64,000 nt of DNA from NCBI RefSeq assembly GCF_009931615.1, contig NZ_CP046620.1, positions 3,704,501 through 3,768,500 on the forward strand, read 5' to 3'. Made by a program: the position numbers and the translations under genes. Under the pieces are notes generated by a model that was not told the origin of the DNA, did no database searches, and saw only the letters and a program-made list of their open reading frames with translations. Shown in pieces: positions 17,768-26,207 of this stretch; position 1 is the stretch's first letter; every line of letters begins with the position of its first letter. Source of the DNA: Algicella marina (GTDB lineage: Bacteria > Pseudomonadota > Alphaproteobacteria > Rhodobacterales > Rhodobacteraceae).

Positions 17768-19596
17768 TGGCGAAATACCTAGGCCTGATCGATCCGTTCG
17801 CCCCTGCCGAGGGGCCGCCACCGACAAGCCTTTATGCGTTCATGCGCTGGGGGCTGAGAGGTGCGGAGCCGTCGATCCTGCTGGCCTTTGCCGTTACCTT
17901 CCTGACCGGCGCGTCGGAGCTTGTCGCCGCGCGTTTCACCGGCTGGGTGATCGACAGTGCGTCGGCCACCGGCACGGGCGGGTTTTGGGAGCCGTTCTGG
18001 CCCCTGATCGTCGCCGGCTGCATCTTTTTCCTCATTGTTCGTCCCCTCATCTTCGTGTTCGACGCAGCTGTTTCCGGCATTCTGCTTGGCCCGCATCTGT
18101 TCCCGTTGGTCCTGTCGCGTCTCAACCGCCATGTCCTTGGCCACTCGATGCGCTTTTTCGAGAACGACTTCGCGGGCAGGATCAGCCAAAAAGCACTGCA
18201 GGCGGCACGGGCGCTGACCGATCTCGTCATCGAGGTTTCCGATGTCGTGGTCTACTCGCTGGCGATGTTCGCCGGGTCCTTCCTGCTGCTTGGCGCGATC
18301 GACCCGCGCCTTTTGCTGATCTTCGTCGTCTGGGCGGTTCTTTACGTGGCGGCGCTGCGGTTCTTCATCCCCCGCGTTCAAGCGCGGTCCGCCGACAGGG
18401 CGGGCGCGCGTACCCACGTCACCGGGCAGATCGTCGACACCCTGTCCAACATCACCACCGTCAAGCTGTTTGCGCAGGATGCGGAGGAGGATCGTGCCAC
18501 GATCCGTGCGCTCGACACGTATCGCGAGCGATCACTGTCCTTCGGCCATATTTCCGCGTTGTTCCGCATGGTGCTGATGACGCTGGGTGGCATGCTGCCG
18601 CTCTTTGCCATACTCGGTGCGCTCTACCTGTGGAGCCTGGGCCAGGCAACGGCAGGTGACATCGCGATGACGGCGATGGTCACCACCCGGCTTTCCATGC
18701 TGACCAACCGGCTGGGACGGGTGGCGATGTCGATCTTCACCAACATCGGCGAGATCGAGGACGGCATGGCGACACTGGCCGCCGCGCACGAGATCACCAA
18801 CCGCAAGGGCGCGGCGGAACAAGCGCCACATGGCGCGATCCGCTTCGATGACGTCACCTTTCGCTACGGGGGCGACATTGCGGCGATGAACCGCTTTTCG
18901 CTGGAGATCGCGGAGGGTGAGAAGGTTGGCCTCGTCGGGGCATCGGGTGCCGGCAAATCCACCGCGGTGTCGCTGCTGCTGCGCCTACACGATGTGGAGG
19001 AAGGGCGCGTGCTGCTGGGCAGAACTGATATCCGCGACATCACGCTTGCCGCCCTGCGCGAGGCGATAGCGGTCGTCCGGCAGGAAACTTCGATGTTCAA
19101 CCGCTCGGCGATGGAAAATATCCGCTATGGCAGGCCGGATGCCAGCGACGAAGAGGTGTTCGAGGCCGCGCGGCGTGCCTCCGCCCATGACTTCATCCTG
19201 ACGCTGCGCGATCACAAGGGCCGGAAAGGCTATGATGCCCGTCTGGGCGAACGCGGCGTCAAGCTGTCCGGCGGGCAACGCCAACGCATCGCACTGGCCC
19301 GCGCCTTCCTCAAGGATGCACCGGTGCTGGTGCTGGATGAGGCAACCAGCGCCCTGGACAGCGAGGTGGAGGCCGAGATCCAGACCACGTTGCACGAGGT
19401 GATGCAGGGCAAGACGGTCGTGGCCATCGCCCACAGACTCTCGACCATCGCGGAGATGGACCGGATCGTGGTGATGGACAAGGGCCGGATCGTCGAGGAA
19501 GGCACGCATGAGCAGTTGTTGGCGCGGGGAGGACTTTACGCGCGGTTCTGGCAACGCCAGTCCGGTGGTTTCCTCGACCTCGACGCGGCAGAGTGA
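17767..19596 (+). CDS. Half-size ABC exporter 4 of 4
   Basis: Fused subunit of 609 residues. Its GTG start shares one base with the exporter 3 stop, so 3 and 4 are probably made together as a heterodimer. Walker A GASGAGKSTAV near residue 392, KLSGGQRQRIALAR, VLVLDEATSALDSE and AIAHRLST are intact. RQETSMFNRSAMENIRYGR and the ending RQSGGFLDLDAAE are nearly the same as in exporter 3. There is no adjacent periplasmic adaptor or outer-membrane factor, so a type I secretion role is unlikely. Confidence 0.9.
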   Translation: MAKYLGLIDPFAPAEGPPPTSLYAFMRWGLRGAEPSILLAFAVTFLTGASELVAARFTGWVIDSASATGTGGFWEPFWPLIVAGCIFFLIVRPLIFVFDAAVSGILLGPHLFPLVLSRLNRHVLGHSMRFFENDFAGRISQKALQAARALTDLVIEVSDVVVYSLAMFAGSFLLLGAIDPRLLLIFVVWAVLYVAALRFFIPRVQARSADRAGARTHVTGQIVDTLSNITTVKLFAQDAEEDRATIRALDTYRERSLSFGHISALFRMVLMTLGGMLPLFAILGALYLWSLGQATAGDIAMTAMVTTRLSMLTNRLGRVAMSIFTNIGEIEDGMATLAAAHEITNRKGAAEQAPHGAIRFDDVTFRYGGDIAAMNRFSLEIAEGEKVGLVGASGAGKSTAVSLLLRLHDVEEGRVLLGRTDIRDITLAALREAIAVVRQETSMFNRSAMENIRYGRPDASDEEVFEAARRASAHDFILTLRDHKGRKGYDARLGERGVKLSGGQRQRIALARAFLKDAPVLVLDEATSALDSEVEAEIQTTLHEVMQGKTVVAIAHRLSTIAEMDRIVVMDKGRIVEEGTHEQLLARGGLYARFWQRQSGGFLDLDAAE

Positions 19597-19680
19597 TGAC
19601 AGGAAACTTGACAGGCCTTTGCGGTCCCTGCCATCAGAGCTGTCTTTCAAGAGCGATCACCATCACGGCGGGGGCGGCAG

Positions 19681-20223
19681 ATGCAGCGCGTCATGATTAT
19701 CGGCGGACCCGGGTCCGGCAAGACAACACTGGCGCTGGAGCTCGGTGAACGCACCGGCCTGCCGGTGTTCCACATGGACCAGATCCACCATCTGCCCGGC
19801 TGGGTGGAGCGGGACCGAGAGGAGAAGGGACGGCTCTGTTCAGAGGTGCACGCGCGCGAGCGCTGGATTTTCGAGGGCAATCACAGCGCCGCCTACCCGG
19901 AGCGTGTGGCCCGCGCCGATACGTGTATCTGGCTGGATCTGCCGGTGAGCCTGCGCCTCGCCCGTGTCGTCTGGCGCACGTTGCGTCACTACGGCCAGGA
20001 CAGGCCTTCACTGCCGGAAAACTGCCCGGAACGGTTCAGCCGCGAATTCTTCGCCTTCATCTGGCGCACCCGCAACACCACCCGCGTCAGACCGCTGGCC
20101 ATCAAGGCCGACCCGCCGCCACACCTGACTTTCGTGCACATCACTTCCGTCGCGGAACTGCGTCGCTATCTTGCGTCGCTCAACTTGACGGTGTGTGCGG
20201 CTCTGGCACAGACTTCCGGCTGA
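19681..20223 (+). CDS. P-loop NTPase, adenylate-kinase-like (FlaR-type) protein
   Basis: A 180-residue P-loop protein. Walker A is GGPGSGKTTLA at residues 8-18; HMDQIHHLPGWVERD, WIFEGNHS and ADTCIWLDLP follow the layout of the small AAA/kinase-like proteins annotated as DNA topology modulation protein FlaR. The family name comes from distant homology and the reaction is not established; a small-molecule kinase is as likely. It starts 84 bases after the ABC array on the same strand. Confidence 0.75.
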   Translation: MQRVMIIGGPGSGKTTLALELGERTGLPVFHMDQIHHLPGWVERDREEKGRLCSEVHARERWIFEGNHSAAYPERVARADTCIWLDLPVSLRLARVVWRTLRHYGQDRPSLPENCPERFSREFFAFIWRTRNTTRVRPLAIKADPPPHLTFVHITSVAELRRYLASLNLTVCAALAQTSG

Positions 20224-20237
20224 AACCCGGAGGGAAC

Positions 20238-20645
20238 ATGCCTCTTACCATACTTGTCCCGCTCGTGGTCGGCGGAATTCTCGGCATCGTGTTCATCGTC
20301 CACATGTCCGGCTGGACAGGCCGTCTGACCCTTGATGACCATGCCGTCCGCCGGGCCTGGGCCGGCGAATACCCGGATGACGAGCCGACGCGCGTCGCCC
20401 TGTCCGATGACGCCCGCGCCGCGCTGCTGACGACGAAGTCCGGCGCACGCGGTGTCGTCTGGTGCATGGGCGACGGCATCGTCCTGCGCCGGTTTCAGCC
20501 CCAGGGCGTTCGGGTAGAGGAAACATCCGACGGCCTGCGCCTGCGTTTCCGCGACACCGGCGCACCCGCAGCCCTGATCCGCCTCGCCGATGCCGGCAGC
20601 CGCGCGGAATGGACAGCCCCCGAGCAACAAGGCAGATCCGTATGA
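20238..20645 (+). CDS. Hypothetical membrane-anchored protein
   Basis: A 135-residue protein of unknown function. An N-terminal hydrophobic segment (about residues 3-22) would anchor it in the inner membrane with the remaining 110 residues as a small soluble domain containing GVVWCMGDGIVLRR. The ribosome binding site is good (ggaggga), and the TGA stop overlaps the ATG of the following hydroxylase gene, which suggests a linked role with that enzyme. Confidence 0.65.
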   Translation: MPLTILVPLVVGGILGIVFIVHMSGWTGRLTLDDHAVRRAWAGEYPDDEPTRVALSDDARAALLTTKSGARGVVWCMGDGIVLRRFQPQGVRVEETSDGLRLRFRDTGAPAALIRLADAGSRAEWTAPEQQGRSV

Positions 20646-21568
20646 GCGACACCCTGACCTATCCTGATATCGTTACCCTGGCAGTGCCGGTGTTCATCCT
20701 GACGATATTGGCGGAAATCGCAGCGATCCGCTGGCTGCGGGCCACGGGGCGCTACGAAACGCGTGATGCCCTCACCTCGCTGCTGATGGGGGCCGGCAAT
20801 GTCGTCGCCGGTATCGCGCTGGGTTTCATTGCCTACGGGTTCTACCTCTGGCTCTGGGAGTACCGCGTCTTCGATCTGGGCACTGCATGGTATGTCGTGC
20901 TGCTCTGCTTCGTCCTCGATGACTTCCGCTATTACTGGTATCACCGTATCGCCCATACCTCGCGTTGGGTCTGGGCGGAGCATGTCAATCACCACTCTTC
21001 GCAGCACTACAATCTGACAACAGCGCTGCGGCAAAGCTGGACCGGCACGTTCACGTTCATGTGGCTGCTGCGGGCACCGCTGATCCTGCTCGGGTTTCAC
21101 CCGGCGATGGTGATCTTCGCCGGCGGCATCAACCTAGTCTACCAGTTCTGGATTCATACCGAAGCCATAGGCAAGCTGCCACGCTGGTTCGAGGCGGTGT
21201 TTAATACCCCGTCGCATCACCGCGTCCACCATGGCCGCAACCCCCGCTACCTCGATGCCAATTATGCCGGAACCCTGATCATATGGGACAGGATGTTCGG
21301 AACTTTCGTGCCGGAATTGGAGGAAGAGGCCGTGCAATACGGTCTCGTCCACAACATTGGCACCTTCAACCCGCTGCGTGTCGCCTTCCACGAATGGGTG
21401 GCGATGCTTCGCGACATTTGCCAGCCCGGACTGACATGGCGCCAGCGGCTCAACTATGCCATCGCGCCGCCGGGCTGGAGCCACGATGAAAGCCGCGAAA
21501 CATCAGAAATGATCAAGGCTGCCTATGTCAGGCGCAATCCGGACCAGAAAGGCACGCCGGGGTTGTGA
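20642..21568 (+). CDS. Sterol desaturase / fatty acid hydroxylase superfamily protein
   Basis: Integral membrane di-iron oxygenase of 308 residues. The histidine clusters that bind the two irons are present in order: HRIAH, HVNHH and HRVHH, in the YYWYHRIAHTS, WAEHVNHHSS and TPSHHRVHHGRNP segments, between four or more membrane spans. Bacterial relatives hydroxylate or desaturate lipids, hopanoids or carotenoids; the substrate is not predictable. Translation is probably coupled to the small membrane protein upstream by ATGA. Confidence 0.88.
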   Translation: MSDTLTYPDIVTLAVPVFILTILAEIAAIRWLRATGRYETRDALTSLLMGAGNVVAGIALGFIAYGFYLWLWEYRVFDLGTAWYVVLLCFVLDDFRYYWYHRIAHTSRWVWAEHVNHHSSQHYNLTTALRQSWTGTFTFMWLLRAPLILLGFHPAMVIFAGGINLVYQFWIHTEAIGKLPRWFEAVFNTPSHHRVHHGRNPRYLDANYAGTLIIWDRMFGTFVPELEEEAVQYGLVHNIGTFNPLRVAFHEWVAMLRDICQPGLTWRQRLNYAIAPPGWSHDESRETSEMIKAAYVRRNPDQKGTPGL

Positions 21569-21622
21569 TGCGGGGCGGCAGGGTCCAATCTCCTGCCGAA
21601 CCACCGGAGCAGCCTGCATCGC

Positions 21623-22417
21623 ATGAGCAAAGACCCGATCCGTCTCGATCTCGCCCTCGTCAGGGCCGGTCTGGCCGAGAGCCGCAGCCGCGCGCAGATG
21701 CTGATCGGCGCGGGTGCCGTGCGGGTGAACGGCGTGGCGGCGACAAAGCCCTCGCAACCGGTGACCGACGAAGCGCTGGAGGTTGAGGGAAATCCGCTTC
21801 CCTGGGTATCTCGCGCCGCACTCAAGCTCGTGGCCGCCCTCGAGCATTTCGAGCTGGACCCGGGCGGCGCCATTGCCCTCGACATTGGCGCTTCCACCGG
21901 TGGTTTCACCGAAGTGCTACGGGCACATGGCGCACGGCGGGTCTATGCAGTCGATGTCGGTCGCGGCCAGTTGCACGCCTCCGTCAGGGCCGATCCGGGT
22001 GTCGTCTGCCTTGAAGGGCTGGATGCCCGCAACCTGACGGACGAGGTGGTGCTGCCCGACTGGGTCGTCTCCGATGTCAGCTTCATTTCCGCGACCAAGG
22101 CACTGCCGGTGCCTCTGTCCCTTGCTCGTCCTGGCGCCCATGCGATCATTCTCGTCAAACCGCAGTTTGAACTTTCACCGGCGGACATCGGCAAGGGCGG
22201 CATTGTCAGGTCCGAAGAGGCCCGCGCCAGAGCTTGCGACAGGGTGCGCGAATTCGTCACCGGCGAGGGGTGGGATGTGCTGGGCCTGATCGAATGCCCG
22301 GTGACGGGCAGCGACGGCAATCAGGAATACCTGCTCGCCGCCGAGAAGGTCACGCCGCCCGCAATGCGGCTAGATCCAGACGCCTATTCGTCATCTCGAG
22401 CTGGCCCTCTGCGTTGA
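21623..22417 (+). CDS. tlyA: TlyA family rRNA 2'-O-methyltransferase / putative hemolysin
   Basis: An N-terminal S4 RNA-binding domain (IRLDLALVRAGLAESRSRAQ) is followed by an FtsJ-like methyltransferase with the SAM motif ALDIGASTGGFTEVL and the catalytic-lysine region LVKPQFEL. TlyA enzymes methylate 2'-O of cytidines in 16S and 23S rRNA. The product has 264 residues, slightly longer than usual: the last 20 residues after EYLLAAEK overlap the convergent VOC gene by 68 bases and may be a tail gained by loss of an earlier stop. Confidence 0.9.
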   Translation: MSKDPIRLDLALVRAGLAESRSRAQMLIGAGAVRVNGVAATKPSQPVTDEALEVEGNPLPWVSRAALKLVAALEHFELDPGGAIALDIGASTGGFTEVLRAHGARRVYAVDVGRGQLHASVRADPGVVCLEGLDARNLTDEVVLPDWVVSDVSFISATKALPVPLSLARPGAHAIILVKPQFELSPADIGKGGIVRSEEARARACDRVREFVTGEGWDVLGLIECPVTGSDGNQEYLLAAEKVTPPAMRLDPDAYSSSRAGPLR

Positions 22418-22847
22418 CGGGCCACATCTCCCTCGGCCTGTCCCAGTAGAGTTCAACGCCGTTCATGTCCGGATCATCGAGGTAGAGCGCCTCGCTGACA
22501 CCGTGGTCCGCAGCACCGGATAGCCGGATGCCAGCCGCGTCCAGCCGTCGCAGCGCGGCACCGAGGTCGGCGCGTTCCGGATACACAAAAGCGGTGTGAT
22601 ACAGACCGGTATGACCCATGGGCGGCGGCGTTCCGCCGAGGCTCTCCCAAGTGTTCAGTCCGATATGATGATGATACCCGCCTGCGGACAAGAAAGCTGC
22701 CCCCGGCCCGTAGCGTTGGACGAGGTCGAGGCCGAGCACGTCCTTGTAGAAGCTGATGGCGCGCTCCAGTGAAGAGACGCGCAGATGAACATGGCCGATG
22801 CGCAACCCCGCAGGGGCGGGAGGGCGGGCCGGGATGCTGGCCTGCAT
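22350..22847 (-). CDS. VOC (glyoxalase/extradiol dioxygenase fold) protein
   Basis: A 165-residue vicinal-oxygen-chelate protein. The first module has GHVHLRVSSLERAISFY and KDVLGLDL; the second has GLYHTAFVYPER and a metal-binding Glu in NGVELYWDRP. It resembles the single-chain VOC proteins related to catechol 2,3-dioxygenase, but the chemistry cannot be assigned. Its 3' end overlaps tlyA by 68 bases on the opposite strand. Confidence 0.82.
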   Translation of the reverse strand: MQASIPARPPAPAGLRIGHVHLRVSSLERAISFYKDVLGLDLVQRYGPGAAFLSAGGYHHHIGLNTWESLGGTPPPMGHTGLYHTAFVYPERADLGAALRRLDAAGIRLSGAADHGVSEALYLDDPDMNGVELYWDRPREMWPVNAEGQLEMTNRRLDLAALRAA

Positions 22848-22963
22848 GATGATATCCTTATTTGTTTCACGAGAAAAGATAGTTCCCGGCTGTCGATGTG
22901 ATAATGGTCTTTTTGGGAAACAAAAGGTTTCGCTTTCCGAAGCCGCATCCGCCGCGTAAACCG

Positions 22964-24166
22964 ATGGCGATGACAGATATCGAAATCACCCGCCTAGGCC
23001 ACCTCGGTGATGGCATCGCCATTGACGGCAGCTTCCATCCGTTCGCCCTGCCGGGGGAGAAACTGGCGGCTGCTCCGCCGCATGGGCTTCTGTCCGCATC
23101 GCCCGACCGGGTTGTGCCGCCCTGTCCGCAATTCACCCGCTGCGGCGGCTGCGCATTGCAGCACGCGTCGGATGGCTTTGTCGCAGGCTGGAAGCAGACG
23201 GTCGTCACGCGTGCCCTTGCCGCGCAGGGGCTGAACGCGGAGTTCCGCCCGGTTGCCACCTCGCCTCTCTACAGCCGCCGGCGTGCGACGCTTGCGGGCC
23301 GGCGCACCAAGAAGGGCACGGAGATCGGCTTCCATGCCCGCCGTTCCGATGCGATAGTTCCCATTGATGGCTGTGTGATCCTTGTTCCGCAGATCCTTGA
23401 ACTCACCGGAAAGCTCGGGGCGTTGATCCGTATCGGCACGTCGCGCAAGGGGGTGTTGCGGCTGTCGGTGACGGAAACGGATGGCGGCGCGGATCTCGCG
23501 GTGGAAAACGGCAAGCCGCTCGACAGACCGCTGCGCGAGGCGCTTGCCGATGAGGCCCGATCCCTCGGCCTTGCGCGGTTGACTTGGAACGGCGAGGGCG
23601 TTGCCCTGGCCAGCCAGCCGCGTGCCACGCTGGGTACCGCGCAGGTGCCGCTGCCACCGGGCGCCTTCCTGCAGGCATCGGCTGCGGGACAGCAGGCATT
23701 GGTAAAGGCCGTCGGCGAAGCGGTCGGAGATCACGCCCGGATCGTCGATCTTTTCGCCGGATGTGGCACCTTCTCCCTGCCGCTGGCGCAGACGGCCGAT
23801 GTTCATGCCGTCGAAGGCGCCGCGGAGATGCTGGCGGCACTCGATTCCGGCTGGCGGCACGCCACCGGCCTGCGTCAGGTCACGACCGAAACCCGTGATC
23901 TATTCCGCCGCCCGTTGATCGCAGGAGAACTGGGCCGCTTCGATGCCGCCGTGATCGACCCGCCGCGGGCAGGTGCCGAGGCGCAGGTCGCCGAAATCGC
24001 GGCCTCGGACCTGAAGACAGTCGCCATGGTGTCCTGCAACCCGGTGACCTTCGCGCGAGATGCCGCGACACTCTCGGCTGCCGGTTTTGCCCTGCAATGG
24101 GTGCAGGTTGTCGACCAGTTCCGCTTTTCCCCCCACATCGAACTCGCCGCCGCCTTCCGGCGCTGA
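22964..24166 (+). CDS. TrmA/RlmD-family class I RNA (uracil-5) methyltransferase
   Basis: SAM-dependent methyltransferase acting on uridine C5 in rRNA or tRNA. An N-terminal TRAM-like part (LGHLGDGIAIDG) is followed by a Cys cluster, CPQFTRCGGCALQH, typical of the Fe-S-containing RumA/RlmD branch, the SAM motif DLFAGCGTFSL, the DPPRAG motif and the catalytic Cys in VSCNPVTFARD. About 400 residues. The two in-frame ATGs at 22964 and 22970 are equally likely starts; an upstream open stretch lacks family likeness. Confidence 0.88.
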   Translation: MAMTDIEITRLGHLGDGIAIDGSFHPFALPGEKLAAAPPHGLLSASPDRVVPPCPQFTRCGGCALQHASDGFVAGWKQTVVTRALAAQGLNAEFRPVATSPLYSRRRATLAGRRTKKGTEIGFHARRSDAIVPIDGCVILVPQILELTGKLGALIRIGTSRKGVLRLSVTETDGGADLAVENGKPLDRPLREALADEARSLGLARLTWNGEGVALASQPRATLGTAQVPLPPGAFLQASAAGQQALVKAVGEAVGDHARIVDLFAGCGTFSLPLAQTADVHAVEGAAEMLAALDSGWRHATGLRQVTTETRDLFRRPLIAGELGRFDAAVIDPPRAGAEAQVAEIAASDLKTVAMVSCNPVTFARDAATLSAAGFALQWVQVVDQFRFSPHIELAAAFRR

Positions 24167-24205
24167 GGGCCGCCGTATCTTCCCCGCGACCGGCCGGACG
24201 CATCT

Positions 24206-24397
24206 TTATTGCGCCATGCCCGGCATCCGCCTTCGACCGCCGAATTCCGGTGTCAGCCATTCCGGCCAGCCGAACATCAGTTCGATACCATATAGCACGA
24301 AGACACAGGCAAGGACGGCCAACACCAGCTTCACACGTCCGGCGCTCGGTGGGTTTTGCACCCAGCGCTTCATCCGCAGAAGCCACAGAAGGTTCAT
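24206..24397 (-). CDS. Small single-span membrane protein
   Basis: A 63-residue protein with one membrane helix (VKLVLAVLACVFVLYGIELMF) and a basic N-terminus. The ATG at 24397 overlaps the stop of the rhomboid-like gene (ATGA), which argues that the ORF is real and co-translated. No family is recognised for certain. The tight coupling suggests a partner of the rhomboid-like protein. Confidence 0.6.
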   Translation of the reverse strand: MNLLWLLRMKRWVQNPPSAGRVKLVLAVLACVFVLYGIELMFGWPEWLTPEFGGRRRMPGMAQ

Positions 24398-25101
24398 CGA
24401 TTCTGCAGCCGTGCCCGCAGCCGCCGCAGGCCGCCGGGGATCAGCAGCGGCGCGAGGCCGAAGCCGGTGAGAAAGCCCGCAGCCTCGCTGGCGATGGTCA
24501 GTTGCCCGCCGTCTCCCTGCAACAGTTGATAATAGACGAAGAACAGCAGTTGTAACGCCACCAGCACCCCCACCAGCCGGAAGGCCATTATCGGGTTTTC
24601 ACCCTTCTGGCGGGCGATGATCCACAGCGTCCACGTCATCAGACCGAGGAAACCATAGAGCGGCGGATAGGCGCCCAGCAGCGCGTAGCCGCCCTGCATG
24701 ATCAATCCGTGGGCCAATGCCCCGCAGAAGGACGCGGCGACGAAGACGATGGCGAGCGCCAGGCCGGAAAACACCCGTGAAGCGTAGTTACCGATGGCCA
24801 GCAGCAGGGCGACGGCGAACAGTGCGTGCGTCGCGTTCTGGTGAATGAACGGGTAGGTGAAGAACCGCGCTGCCGTGTCCAGGTTCCATGTCCCAGTAGC
24901 GCGTGCATATTCGAACACCTGGTCGACGAAGCCGAAACGCTGGGCCGCGGCGATGCGCCAGCCCACGGCCTCGGGCCCGCCGATCAGGCCACGCGCGCCA
25001 AGCTGGAACGCAACCTCGATCAGCCCCATGGCCAGCGCAAGCGCCACCAGTACTGGCGGAAGGGCGTTGAAGGGTGAGGCGTTCTGGTCCGGGTTGTGCA
25101 T
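24394..25101 (-). CDS. Rhomboid-like membrane protein, catalytic residues apparently missing
   Basis: A 235-residue protein with six hydrophobic segments and the rhomboid layout: FTYPFIHQNATHALFAV corresponds to the conserved FxHxNxxH region of helix 2. At the place of the GxSG nucleophile it reads LLGAYPPLYGFLG, and where the catalytic His is expected in the last helix it reads IASEAAGFLTGFG. Neither Ser nor His is evident, so it may be a pseudoprotease that binds membrane proteins; an unusual active site cannot be excluded. The ATG at 25101 is chosen because upstream codons approach the divergent trpS. Confidence 0.75.
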   Translation of the reverse strand: MHNPDQNASPFNALPPVLVALALAMGLIEVAFQLGARGLIGGPEAVGWRIAAAQRFGFVDQVFEYARATGTWNLDTAARFFTYPFIHQNATHALFAVALLLAIGNYASRVFSGLALAIVFVAASFCGALAHGLIMQGGYALLGAYPPLYGFLGLMTWTLWIIARQKGENPIMAFRLVGVLVALQLLFFVYYQLLQGDGGQLTIASEAAGFLTGFGLAPLLIPGGLRRLRARLQNR

Positions 25102-25178
25102 CCCTTGCTCCGGTTGACGTTCCGCGATCCTGCGGCGATAAGCGAGGCCGTCTCTAACCGATTTCAGGCAATAGCTCC

Positions 25179-26207
25179 ATGACCGATGCTCAACACGCAC
25201 GCCGCGTCTTCTCCGGGGTTCAGCCGACAGGTGATTTGCACCTCGGCAACTATCTCGGAGCCGTGAAACGCTTTGTAGAGATGCAGAACAACGATTGGGA
25301 AACCATCTACTGCATCGTCGACCTGCACGCGATCACGGTCAGCTGGCCTGGGCGCGAGGGGATGACTGCCGCGACGCGCGAACTGGCGGCGGCCTTCCTT
25401 GCCTGTGGCATGGACCCGGAGAAATCCGTCCTCTTCAACCAGAGCCAGGTGCCGGCCCATACGCAGCTTGCGTGGATCTTTTCCTGTGTTGCCCGGCTTG
25501 GCTGGATGAACCGGATGACACAGTTCAAGGACAAGGCGGGCAAGAACGCGGAGCGCTCCAGCCTCGGGCTCTACGCTTACCCGGCGCTTCAGGCCGCCGA
25601 CATCCTCGTCTATCACGCAACGCATGTGCCCGTCGGCGAAGACCAGCGCCAACACATCGAATTGACGCGGGATATCGCCACCAAGTTCAACCTCGATTTC
25701 GGAGCGGAGAATTTCTTCCCCCTGCCAGAGCCGATGATCGAGGGTGTGGCGACGAGGGTTATGAGCCTGCGGGACGGCTCCAAAAAAATGTCGAAATCCG
25801 ATCCTTCCGATCAGAGCCGCATCAACCTCACCGATGATGCAGATACGATCGCAAAGAAGATCCGCAAGGCCAAGACGGACCCGGAACCCCTCTCCGAAAC
25901 GCTCGAAGGGCTTGAGGAACGGCCCGAGGCACTCAACCTCGTGCGCATCTATGCCGCGCTGGCCGAGACGACGCCGGAGCAGGTGATGGCCGAACATGGC
26001 GGTGCCAGCTTTTCTACCTTCAAGCCGGCCCTCGCAGACCTTGCCGTCGCCAAGCTTGCCCATATCGGCGAAGAGATGCGGCGTTACCTTGCCGACCCTG
26101 CGGAGATCGACCGCGTGCTTGGCAAGGGCGCGGAGAAGGCGGCGGCCATCGCCGACCCGATTCTCGCCAGGACCTATGACATCATCGGCTACGTGGGTAG
26201 CCGGTGA
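25179..26207 (+). CDS. trpS: Tryptophanyl-tRNA synthetase
   Basis: Charges tRNA-Trp. The 342-residue class I synthetase has the HIGH motif as [12 protein letters not shown] and the KMSKS loop in [12 protein letters not shown]. Length and motif spacing are normal for bacterial TrpRS. The ATG follows a gap of 77 bases from the divergent rhomboid-like gene. The TGA stop overlaps the GTG start of the next gene. Confidence 0.97.
   Translation: MTDAQHARRVFSGVQPTGDLHLGNYLGAVKRFVEMQNNDWETIYCIVDLHAITVSWPGREGMTAATRELAAAFLACGMDPEKSVLFNQSQVPAHTQLAWIFSCVARLGWMNRMTQFKDKAGKNAERSSLGLYAYPALQAADILVYHATHVPVGEDQRQHIELTRDIATKFNLDFGAENFFPLPEPMIEGVATRVMSLRDGSKKMSKSDPSDQSRINLTDDADTIAKKIRKAKTDPEPLSETLEGLEERPEALNLVRIYAALAETTPEQVMAEHGGASFSTFKPALADLAVAKLAHIGEEMRRYLADPAEIDRVLGKGAEKAAAIADPILARTYDIIGYVGSR

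Noticed and set aside
15848-17827. 659-codon open frame on the minus strand
   Set aside because: Mirror of ABC exporters 3 and 2; no motif of its own.
12219-19596. Type I secretion system for the Hint or C58 proteins
   Set aside because: No membrane-fusion or outer-membrane gene is adjacent, no RTX repeats in the candidate substrates, and the exporters lack an N-terminal peptidase domain.
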